Positions 1 to 5,450 of a DNA stretch of 9,845 nucleotides are shown here, piece after piece. The notes beneath the pieces are model-generated. The model was not told the origin of the DNA. It searched no databases and saw nothing but the letters and a program-made list of their open reading frames with translations. This DNA comes from Chloroflexota bacterium. Its GTDB lineage: Bacteria > Chloroflexota > UBA6077 > FW602-bin22 > JACPQP01. The position numbers and the translations under genes are program-made. The stretch spans positions 1 to 9,845 of the forward strand of contig JACPQP010000026.1 in NCBI GenBank assembly GCA_016190465.1, written 5' to 3'. The first letter of the stretch is position 1, and the number at the start of each line of letters is the position of its first letter.

Positions 1-142
1 CCCCAGAGCAAAGACCCGTCAGGGCGGGGGCCTGGGGGTGTCCCCCCAGAGCAAAGACCCGTCAGGGCGGGGGCCTGGGGGTGCCCCCCAGAGCAAAGAC
101 CCGTCAGGGCGGGGGCCTGGGGGTGCCCCCCAGAGATCAAAG
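1..142. repeat. 42-43 bp G/C-rich tandem repeat, three copies plus a partial fourth
   Basis: Units begin at 1, 44 and 86 with the same opening CCCCAGAGCAAAGACCCGTC. The first is 43 bp and the next two are 42 bp; they differ by one base near the unit junction (GTGTCC versus GTGCC). A fourth unit starts at 128 and diverges after CCCCAGAG. Each unit junction can fold as CTGGGGG-loop-CCCCCAG, for example 32-38 with 43-49, so the array is a row of terminator-like hairpins without T-tracts. There are no spacers, so it is not a CRISPR array. The array may continue beyond the left edge. It ends about 20-30 bp before the tmRNA gene. Confidence 0.9.
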
Positions 143-161
143 TACATTGTCATCTGAATAT

Positions 162-518
162 GGGGATGCGTGGTTTCGACGGTGGAGGAAGGTCAGCGAC
201 GGCAAGCCGGGGTGCCACTAGTCCTCCCGTTAAACAAGTGGCAAGCCATAACTGGCAACCGTTCTGAATTCGCCCTCGCTGCCTAATTAGGCGGCGACGT
301 CTGCCCCGACCTCACTCCGATGGGTCGGGAGCGGGCGTCATAATGTCGGGGTGCGTTGCTGAGGCGCGTCGGCCGCGTCAGTAACTAAGCCAATGCCGGC
401 TGGCGCCCCGCGGATCTGTCGGCGGGACCGCGGGGGGCGAGACTCAAATCACCGACTAAGCTTGTAGTTCGTTTCTGGCTCAGTCCATCGGACGGGGGTT
501 CGACTCCCCCCATCTCCA
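162..518 (+). ncRNA. ssrA: Transfer-messenger RNA (tmRNA)
   Basis: tmRNA rescues ribosomes stalled on broken mRNAs. It enters the A site as an alanyl-tRNA mimic with SmpB, then supplies a short reading frame that tags the stalled protein for proteolysis. The 5' end GGGGATG (162-168) pairs with CATCTCC (511-517) to form the acceptor stem. The conserved tmRNA opening GGTTTCGACGG follows at 172-182. The 3' end has a T-arm with stem GGGGG/CCCCC around TTCGACT. An ALAA-terminated tag frame lies at 254-286, and the middle is rich in hairpin and pseudoknot potential, as in standard one-piece tmRNAs. The discriminator A is at 518 and is followed by CTC, so the terminal CCA is not encoded and must be added after processing. 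The length of about 357 nt is normal. This is the one-piece form, not the permuted two-piece form. I found no convincing -35/-10 pair upstream, because the tandem repeat occupies the place where a -35 box would lie. Confidence 0.96.
254..286 (+). other. tmRNA tag-peptide reading frame (GNRSEFALAA, stop TAA)
   Basis: Reading back in frame from TAA at 284-286 gives GNRSEFALAA, with GGC at 254-256 as the likely resume codon. The C-terminal ALAA is the classic signal for ClpXP-type proteases. The stop lies inside a hairpin (CGCTGCC, loop TAATTA, GGCGGCG), as in other tmRNAs where a helix surrounds the tag stop. The exact resume codon is inferred; ALAA and the stop codon are read directly. Confidence 0.75.
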
Positions 519-527
519 CTCACGACG

Positions 528-575
528 GTCAAGGGCCTTACCCCGTGCATGACGGGGCAAGGCCCTTGACTTTAT
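528..575 (+). terminator. Intrinsic terminator of the tmRNA gene
   Basis: GTCAAGGGCCTT (528-539) pairs perfectly with AAGGCCCTTGAC (559-570). The stem continues through CCCCGT (541-546) with ACGGGG (552-557) past one A-C mismatch, leaving a 5-nt loop. A short TTTAT follows. It begins 10 bp after the mature tmRNA 3' end, so it most likely ends the ssrA transcript. The T-tract is short, but the 18-bp stem is very strong. Confidence 0.88.
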
Positions 576-579
576 GGGG

Positions 580-608
580 TTGAACCTGACACCGGGCTGT
601 GGTAGGAT
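580..608 (+). promoter_or_regulatory. Sigma-70-type promoter for the family 4 glycosidase gene
   Basis: TTGAAC (580-585) and TAGGAT (603-608) are separated by 17 bp; each hexamer matches the TTGACA/TATAAT consensus at four of six positions. It starts 10 bp after the tmRNA terminator stem. Transcription would begin near 615 and give a leader of about 58 nt before the GTG at 673. This supports a separate transcription unit for the glycosidase. Confidence 0.6.
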
Positions 609-636
609 TCGGCAGCCAGTCGGCAATCAGACCGAT

Positions 637-672
637 GGGGATGGTGGCTGGCCATCCCCTGGGGAGCAGACA
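637..672 (+). promoter_or_regulatory. Leader hairpin and ribosome binding site of the family 4 glycosidase
   Basis: GGGGATGG (637-644) pairs perfectly with CCATCCCC (652-659) around a 7-nt loop. The Shine-Dalgarno-like GGGGAG (661-666) follows one base later, 6 bp before the GTG start at 673. The purine-rich GGGGAG could also pair with the CCCC of the right arm, so the hairpin and the ribosome site may compete. The hairpin is seen; regulation is inferred. Confidence 0.5.
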
Positions 673-1995
673 GTGACCAGGATCGCATTCATCGGGGCCG
701 GCAGCTTCGGCTTCACCCGCAACCTCATCCGGGACATCCTCACGTTTCCACGGCTCCAGGACGCCACGCTGGCGCTGATGGACATCGACGCCGAGCGGCT
801 CGCGTTCGCCGAGCGCGCCGCCCAGCGGCTGATCGACGACAACCGGGTTCCGGCCCGGGTGGCGCCGACTATGGACCGACGCGAGGCGCTCGCGGGCGCC
901 GACGCCGTGCTCTGCACCATCCTCGCCGGAGCCCTCGACGTCTGGAAATACGACATCCTGATCCCCAAACGGTACGGCGTCGACATCAACATCGGCGACA
1001 CCCGCGGCCCCTCCGGCATCTTTCGCGCGCTGCGGACCATCCCGGTGATGCTCGACATCTGCCGAGACATCGAGGAGGTTGCCCCCGATGCCTACCTGCT
1101 CAACTACACCAACCCCATGGCGATGAACTGCCGGGCCATCCAGCGCGCGACCAGGGTGCGCGCCACCGGCCTCTGCCACTCGGTCCAGGGCACCGCCCGG
1201 ATGCTAGCCCGCTGGATCGGCGCCCCGATGGACGAGGTCACCTACACTTGCGCCGGCATCAACCACATGAGCTGGTACGTCCGGTACGAGTGGAAGGGAC
1301 GAGACGCCTACCCGCTCATCCGCGAGGCGGTGACCACCCGGCCCGAGGTCTACGACGAGGAGCAGGTCCGCAACGAGATGTTCCTGGCGCTGGACTACTA
1401 CGTCACCGAGTCCAGCGGCCACAACTCCGAGTACAACGCCTGGTTCCGGAAGCGGCCGGACCTCATCGAGAAGTTCTGCACCCACGGCACAGGCTGGAAC
1501 CCCGGCGTGCACGCCTACATCCTCGATCGATACCTGGAGCGGCAGACCAACTGGCGCGACACGATCGATGAGTGGTTCCGGGAGCCGGTCGACCTCCGAC
1601 GCGGCCACGAGTACGCGGCGTCGATCATCAATGCCCTCCAGGGCGGCGAGCCGTTCGAGTTCAACGGCAACGTCCGCAACGCCGGCCTCGTCACCAACCT
1701 GCCGCCGGAGGCCTGCGTCGAGGTGCCGGTCTTCGCCACGCAGAAGGGCTTCAGCCCGGTCCACGTCGGGCCGCTGCCGCCGCAGTGCGCCGCGCTGACC
1801 GGCCTTAGCGCGCAGGTCGAGGAGATGGCGGTCGAGGCAGCGCTGACCGGCAACCCACGCCTGGTCTACCAGGCCATCTGCCACGACCCGCTCACCGCGG
1901 CGGTCCTCTCGCTGGGCGAGATCAAGGACATGGTGAACGAGATGCTCGCCCAGAACCGCGACTATCTGCCCCAGTTCAGGACCTTCCGGGTGTAG
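673..1995 (+). CDS. Glycoside hydrolase family 4 enzyme, MelA-like alpha-galactosidase/alpha-glucosidase
   Basis: This is a cytoplasmic NAD(+)- and Mn(2+)-dependent glycosidase that cleaves glycosidic bonds by a redox-elimination mechanism. It opens with the nucleotide-binding motif IAFIGAGSFGF (GAGS at residues 8-11). Other family marks are NYTNPM (144-149), the metal-site cysteine and histidine in GLCHSVQGT (C168, H169), and a second histidine in GINHMSWY (H198). The GLCHSVQGT form is typical of MelA-type alpha-galactosidases. It lacks a signal peptide. At 440 residues it is the usual family length. An ATG at 574 is in frame, but it lies in the terminator tail, upstream of the predicted promoter, and its extra residues do not fit the family. 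GTG 673, with GGGGAG six bases ahead, is therefore chosen. No transporter or other sugar gene adjoins it, so the substrate cannot be named from context. Alpha-glucosidase or alpha-galacturonidase activity are alternatives. Confidence 0.92.
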   Translation: MTRIAFIGAGSFGFTRNLIRDILTFPRLQDATLALMDIDAERLAFAERAAQRLIDDNRVPARVAPTMDRREALAGADAVLCTILAGALDVWKYDILIPKRYGVDINIGDTRGPSGIFRALRTIPVMLDICRDIEEVAPDAYLLNYTNPMAMNCRAIQRATRVRATGLCHSVQGTARMLARWIGAPMDEVTYTCAGINHMSWYVRYEWKGRDAYPLIREAVTTRPEVYDEEQVRNEMFLALDYYVTESSGHNSEYNAWFRKRPDLIEKFCTHGTGWNPGVHAYILDRYLERQTNWRDTIDEWFREPVDLRRGHEYAASIINALQGGEPFEFNGNVRNAGLVTNLPPEACVEVPVFATQKGFSPVHVGPLPPQCAALTGLSAQVEEMAVEAALTGNPRLVYQAICHDPLTAAVLSLGEIKDMVNEMLAQNRDYLPQFRTFRV

Positions 1996-2011
1996 CGGAC
2001 GCCCTGAGTCC

Positions 2012-2052
2012 GTAGCGATCAGTCATCCTGATAACTGATCACTGACGGCTAC
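2012..2052. terminator. Hairpin between convergent genes, possible bidirectional terminator
   Basis: GATCAGT (2017-2023) pairs with ACTGATC (2034-2040) around a 10-nt loop. An outer GTAGC (2012-2016) can pair with GCTAC (2048-2052) across a 7-nt bulge. It lies 16 bp after the glycosidase stop and overlaps the last codons of the convergent phosphoribosyltransferase. There is no clear T-tract on either strand, so terminator function is inferred from position and fold. Confidence 0.45.
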
Positions 2053-2698
2053 TCCGGGCCACCGGCCGCCGCACCCGGGCCAGGATCTCGGCCACCTCCT
2101 CGTCGGTGACCTGCTCGAAGTGGGCGTAGAAGCGGCCGACGGCAAGGAAGGGCTCGGGAGTATCCAGGCAGATGACCTCCTCGGCGATGCGCTGGAAGCG
2201 GCGGACGATGTCCGGTGGGGCGACCGGCGCCGCGACGACGACCCGGCGGGCCCGCGCGTTGCGCACCGCCTGGACCGCCGCGCGCATCGTGAAGCCCGTG
2301 GCGATGCCGTCGTCGACGAGGACCGCCGTCTGGCCGGTCAGGTCGGGGAGTGGAAGTCCCTGGCGGAACCGCTGCACCCGGCGCTCGATCTCCCGCTCTT
2401 GCTCCCGGATCTCCTGGGAGATGTATTCGGGCCGGATCCCGAGCAGATGAATCTCGGCATCGTTGAGCACGACCGCGCCCTGCTCGGCGACCGCGCCGAT
2501 AGCGTACTCCAGGTTGCCCGGCGCGCCGATCTTCCGGGCAATGACGACGTCGAGTGGCCAATCCAGCGCCTGGGCGACTTCGGCGGCGACGACCACGCCG
2601 CCGCGGGGCAGCCCGAAGACGACGCCCTCCTCGCCGGCGAGGTGCCGAAGCCTGGTCGCCAGTCGCCGGCCGGCGTCGACCCGATCCTCAAACAGCAT
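2039..2698 (-). CDS. Stand-alone phosphoribosyltransferase-family protein
   Basis: This is a type I phosphoribosyltransferase fold protein of 219 residues. The PRPP-binding loop reads AVLVDDGIATG (residues 125-135), the acidic pair followed by small residues that holds the ribose phosphate. The earlier LPRGG (30-34) matches the fold's first conserved turn. Between them is a charged helical insertion (about 90-112, with repeated E, R and Q), as in the COG1926-type proteins often annotated as predicted phosphoribosyltransferases. The nucleobase substrate is not known for this group, and nothing nearby suggests one. The frame is open to 2842, but the 48 extra residues look non-coding. ATG 2698 has a strong AGAGGAGAGGAAG just upstream and begins the conserved MLFEDRVDAG segment. 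There is no signal peptide or membrane segment. It is transcribed alone, convergent with the glycosidase. Confidence 0.9.
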   Translation of the reverse strand: MLFEDRVDAGRRLATRLRHLAGEEGVVFGLPRGGVVVAAEVAQALDWPLDVVIARKIGAPGNLEYAIGAVAEQGAVVLNDAEIHLLGIRPEYISQEIREQEREIERRVQRFRQGLPLPDLTGQTAVLVDDGIATGFTMRAAVQAVRNARARRVVVAAPVAPPDIVRRFQRIAEEVICLDTPEPFLAVGRFYAHFEQVTDEEVAEILARVRRPVARSSRQ

Positions 2699-2767
2699 CG
2701 CTTCCTCTCCTCTCGCGACGCTTGCGACTTCGCGCGTTGATCCGGGGTACGTCGCGACGCCGCAGGT

Positions 2768-2796
2768 ATTGTGCCACCACGAACACCGGCTGGCAA
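2768..2796 (-). promoter_or_regulatory. Promoter for the phosphoribosyltransferase gene
   Basis: On the minus strand TTGCCA (2796-2791) and CACAAT (2773-2768) are separated by 17 bp. The -35 matches consensus at five of six positions and the -10 at four. Transcription would start near 2761, giving a leader of about 62 nt. In that leader TCGCGACGC (plus-strand reading) occurs twice, at 2713-2721 and 2752-2760; this may be chance in GC-rich DNA. Confidence 0.6.
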
Positions 2797-2865
2797 GCCG
2801 GCCCGCGAGCGAGAGTGGGCGGGAGATGGTGTCAGTTCGCATCAGTGCGAAGGTGTTTGGGGTAA

Positions 2866-2920
2866 GGTGGCGGGCGCGTTGCGCCCGCCACCCGTAGGGG
2901 CGGCCCCCCGTGGCCGCCCT
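2866..2920. repeat. Two adjacent GC hairpins in the intergenic region
   Basis: The first is a perfect 12-bp stem: GGTGGCGGGCGC (2866-2877), loop GTT, GCGCCCGCCACC (2881-2892). The second is GGGCGGCC (2898-2905), loop CCCCGT, GGCCGCCC (2912-2919). The sequence before the first stem (GGGGTAAGGT) also precedes the third hairpin at 2932, so the first and third are related copies. They lie in the 315-bp gap 2699-3013. The only other features I see in that gap are the phosphoribosyltransferase promoter and the third hairpin. Confidence 0.85.
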
Positions 2921-2931
2921 CCTCCAGTTTG

Positions 2932-2970
2932 GGGTAAGGTAGCGGGCGCGAAGCGCCCGCTACCTTACCC
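2932..2970. repeat. Perfect 18-bp palindromic hairpin
   Basis: GGGTAAGGTAGCGGGCGC (2932-2949), a 3-nt loop GAA, and its exact complement at 2953-2970. It starts 43 bp downstream of the lipoprotein stop (minus strand) and could end that transcript, although no T-tract follows in that direction. Its core, GGTRGCGGGCGC, is shared with the hairpin at 2866. This suggests a REP/MITE-like dispersed element rather than a gene-specific terminator. Confidence 0.85.
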
Positions 2971-3013
2971 TACAGCAGCGAGAGGCGTGACGTTCTCTCA
3001 GTGAGGACACCGG

Positions 3014-4525
3014 TCAGCGTCCGAGAGCGAGCGCACGCCCATTCCGCGGGTCAACGCCGCCGTGGAAGTCGCCCTGGTCCGCCACCACGCGCCCCTTTCC
3101 ATCGGAGCCATAGTGGGCGAAGGCCAGGCCGTGAGCATCCCCATACCCGGGCAGAGAGATCGCTGCCAGCAGGGCGTACGTCGTAGTGTCGTAGACGTAG
3201 ATCTTGCCATCCCCATTGCTCGTGGCCCACATCTCCTTCCCGTCGGGTGACAGCACCAGGTGGTCAATCATGTAGCCAGAGGGGATGGTCTTCTTGTGCA
3301 GGCCAGTCTTGTCATTGATCACCGTGAGTGTGCGCCCGAACATCGATACCGTCTCGCCCTTGTCGGCCACCCAGACCTCGGAGTTGTCGGCATTGACCTC
3401 GATCCCGTAGGGACCGGCGCCGGTCGCCTGGGACCAGACGACCTTGCCGGTCTCCAGGTCTATCTTCACGACCTTGTCGTCGCCGGCGCCTCCCACATAC
3501 ATGAACTTGCCGTCGGCGCTGAGTTGGATCCAGTCGCTGCGATAGGCGGGGTACGGGTACTCGGCCACCACTTCCCAGGTGTCGGCCTTGACCTTGGCGA
3601 CCCAGTAGGGTTGTATCCACCGCAGGTCTCCCGTGCGGAACCGACCGGCCGCCAGGTAGCCGGTGGTCACCGGCGAATCGGTGTAGCCCAGGGGCTCCAT
3701 GAGGATGTAGATGTATTCCCCTTTCGGGTCCCCATAGGCAGTGTACGTGGAACCGCCCAGGTCTTCGTCCCGAATGCCGCCGACGATCTGATCCGTGACC
3801 GGGTCAAGGAGGAAGACGTCCAACCCATCCTTGGCCCGGCCAAAGGTGTCTATCAGGAGGTACTTGTCGCCGAAAACTTGCGCATGGTGCAGACGTCCAC
3901 CCACGTGCAGCGCCTTGAGGGGCTGAAGAGTCAGCGCATCCACCTTGATCATGGCGGACGACTGGGACAGATCGGCGAGTGCTTGCCCGGTGCTCGCGCT
4001 CAGTTGCTGGCCGGTGATGTAGACGTAGCGACCGTCCGGGGATAGCGCCGTGGTGTGAACGCTCCCGGCCAGCTCCTCCGGCAGCTCCTTGGACGCAACG
4101 ACCTCCTTCGTGCGCGCATCGATCACGACGACCCGGGTCGACTTGTTCGCGTTCCTCTCCGCCGCTGGGCGATCCCCATGCCCCCCTTTGCCCGTATTCT
4201 CATACGCGAGCAGATCGCCGGGTTTCGGAGTAACCAGCGGTGGTCCACCGGCGCTAAAGCTCTGCAAGGTGACCACGCTGAAGCTGCTCTTGAGCGACCC
4301 GGTCTTGGACTTTCGCTGCCAGTTCGTCCTCGTCGCCTCGAACGATTGCATCGCCTCGATCTGCTTCTGGGCCGCCTGGAGCTCGGCTTGCACTCGGTCA
4401 TACTCGGCGCGTGGCACGCCGCTCTGGCAGGCAACCGCCAGGAGCACCAGCCCGGCGATGAGCGCGGCGAGCGCTCGTGCGCCGGTGACATTCCCCCGTC
4501 TTGCACGGGCCAGCAGTCCCTTCAT
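3014..4525 (-). CDS. Lipoprotein with predicted YVTN-type beta-propeller
   Basis: This 503-residue exported protein has a basic N-terminus (about residues 1-18), a hydrophobic stretch (19-30) and a lipobox ending AVAC, so Cys33 is the probable lipid-modified first residue of the mature protein. A short helical, coiled-coil-like segment follows (about 40-60, EYDRVQAELQAAQKQIEAMQ). The rest is a run of blade-like repeats such as LSPDGRYVYITG, LSADGKFMYVGG and LSPDGKEMWATS, which mark beta-propellers of the YVTN/YncE/PQQ-like class. Histidines recur at strand starts: SVHTTALSPDG, RLHHAQVF, IDHLVLSPDG, DAHGLAFAH and DFHGGVDP. ATG 4525 fits, with AAGAGG about 10 bases ahead and the signal sequence directly after. 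It lies downstream of a response regulator and kinase on the same strand, behind a 257-bp gap with operator-like palindromes. The ligand and function are unknown; a substrate-binding or metal-binding extracytoplasmic role is inference. Confidence 0.85.
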   Translation of the reverse strand: MKGLLARARRGNVTGARALAALIAGLVLLAVACQSGVPRAEYDRVQAELQAAQKQIEAMQSFEATRTNWQRKSKTGSLKSSFSVVTLQSFSAGGPPLVTPKPGDLLAYENTGKGGHGDRPAAERNANKSTRVVVIDARTKEVVASKELPEELAGSVHTTALSPDGRYVYITGQQLSASTGQALADLSQSSAMIKVDALTLQPLKALHVGGRLHHAQVFGDKYLLIDTFGRAKDGLDVFLLDPVTDQIVGGIRDEDLGGSTYTAYGDPKGEYIYILMEPLGYTDSPVTTGYLAAGRFRTGDLRWIQPYWVAKVKADTWEVVAEYPYPAYRSDWIQLSADGKFMYVGGAGDDKVVKIDLETGKVVWSQATGAGPYGIEVNADNSEVWVADKGETVSMFGRTLTVINDKTGLHKKTIPSGYMIDHLVLSPDGKEMWATSNGDGKIYVYDTTTYALLAAISLPGYGDAHGLAFAHYGSDGKGRVVADQGDFHGGVDPRNGRALALGR

Positions 4526-4568
4526 CCTACTTACCTCTTTCTTGATTCACGAAATCAGTGTCGGTTTG

Positions 4569-4586
4569 CCTCTTTAGCTTAAGAGG
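4569..4586. promoter_or_regulatory. Short inverted repeat upstream of the lipoprotein gene
   Basis: CCTCTT (4569-4574) and AAGAGG (4581-4586) are exact complements around a 6-bp centre, about 50 bp before the lipoprotein start. It could be an operator or a leader hairpin. No good -35/-10 pair is seen next to it. Confidence 0.35.
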
Positions 4587-4650
4587 AGAGCAAGGAGACC
4601 AGGAAGACCGGTCCGGGGGGATTCGGGACGGTAGGACGGGGGGAAGATGC

Positions 4651-4666
4651 CTACTCGAATTGGTAG
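4651..4666. promoter_or_regulatory. Operator-like palindrome 1, upstream of the lipoprotein gene
   Basis: CTACTCGAATTGGTAG has CTAC/GTAG ends and matches the second site at 12 of 16 positions. Its centre lies about 133 bp upstream of the lipoprotein ATG. The symmetry and size fit dimer sites of NarL/LuxR-type response regulators. A single GGTAG half-site also occurs at 4630-4634. Confidence 0.55.
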
Positions 4667-4685
4667 GGACAGCCTGCGGAAAAGG

Positions 4686-4701
4686 CTACCCGAGTGGGTA
4701 G
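4686..4701. promoter_or_regulatory. Operator-like palindrome 2, upstream of the lipoprotein gene
   Basis: CTACCCGAGTGGGTAG is symmetric over six base pairs on each side of a 4-bp centre. It is centred 35 bp from palindrome 1. The two share the pattern CTAC[CT]CGA[AG]T[GT]GGTAG. It lies between the regulator stop (4783) and the lipoprotein start (4525). Binding by the adjacent NarL-type regulator is inferred from proximity and motif shape. Confidence 0.6.
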
Positions 4702-4782
4702 CGCGCGCAGGAGAAAAACGGCCGCCCGAACAGATAGAAGACGCTGTCCGGCTGGCCGGCCAGGGGCGCCTGCCGAACGAGC

Positions 4783-5448
4783 TCAGCCAGGAGGCTTACC
4801 CTGGTGCCGCTCGAAGAAGGCCGCAGCCTCGGAGCGGCGCCGGAGCTGGAGCTTGCTCAGCAGATCACTCACATAGCCCTTGACCGTATGCTCGCTGAGG
4901 TAGAGCGTCTCGGCGATCTCACGGTTTGTCTGGCCCTCGGCAATGAGCGACAGGATCTTGCGCTCCTTTTCGGAGAGGCTGGCCAACTTGTCACCGGGCG
5001 GGGGAGCGGCGGCGCTGCTGCGTATACGCTCCATCACTTTCCCGGTGACGACCGGATCGAGGAGCGATCCGCCATGGCCGACGGTCTCGATCGCGTCGAG
5101 CAACGTCTGGACCTTCGCCTGCTTGAGGAGGTACCCCGACGCGCCCGCGACAATGGCCGAGAGCGCCGCGTCGTCGTCGGCAAAGGAAGTCAGCATGAGC
5201 ACTGCGGTCGCTGGTTGCGCAGAGCGGATCTCGCGGCAGGCCTCCACCCCGCTACCATCGGGCAAACGAACATCCATCAGGACGACGTCCGGCTGGTGCT
5301 TGCGAGCGGCCACGATGGCCTCGGCCACCGAGCCCGCCTCGCCCACGACGATCAGGCCCGGTGCGCCGCCCAGCACCGTACGTAGCCCGATGCGTACCAG
5401 CTCGTGGTCATCGACCACCAGCACCCGGAGGGGCGTGGCCTGTCTCAT
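4783..5448 (-). CDS. NarL/FixJ-family response regulator with LuxR-type HTH
   Basis: This is a cytoplasmic two-component regulator that binds DNA when phosphorylated. The receiver domain (about 7-125) has the acidic pocket D13/D14 in VVDDHELVRIGL, the phosphoacceptor D59 in VVLMDVRLPDGSG, T87 in LMLTS and K109 in GYLLKQA, so all the catalytic residues are present. A linker rich in A and P (about 143-153) leads to a LuxR-type helix-turn-helix (about 157-215). This reads LSEKERKILSLIAEGQTNREIA, then the recognition region SEHTVKGYVSDLLSKL. At 221 residues it has the typical length. The start lies 2 bp after the stop of the kinase gene upstream, so the two are co-transcribed and probably translationally coupled; no strong Shine-Dalgarno is seen directly before the ATG. 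The likely target is the palindrome pair in the gap that follows. Confidence 0.96.
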   Translation of the reverse strand: MRQATPLRVLVVDDHELVRIGLRTVLGGAPGLIVVGEAGSVAEAIVAARKHQPDVVLMDVRLPDGSGVEACREIRSAQPATAVLMLTSFADDDAALSAIVAGASGYLLKQAKVQTLLDAIETVGHGGSLLDPVVTGKVMERIRSSAAAPPPGDKLASLSEKERKILSLIAEGQTNREIAETLYLSEHTVKGYVSDLLSKLQLRRRSEAAAFFERHQGKPPG

Positions 5449-5450
5449 GG

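Noticed and set aside
1..142. CRISPR array
   Set aside because: Units are head-to-tail with no unique spacers.
538..1179. Minus-strand frame opposite the family 4 glycosidase
   Set aside because: No motif, and it covers the tmRNA terminator; shadow of the glycosidase gene.
2771..3004. Small plus-strand protein of 77 codons
   Set aside because: It runs through the GC hairpin cluster; VWGKVAGA repeats are translations of the hairpin arms.
3260..4045. Plus-strand frame of 261 codons inside the lipoprotein gene
   Set aside because: Antisense shadow. The minus strand has a signal peptide, lipobox and propeller repeats.
4752..4763. Palindrome CTGGCCGGCCAG after the regulator stop
   Set aside because: Only 12 bp, GC-rich, no T-tract; could be chance in this composition.
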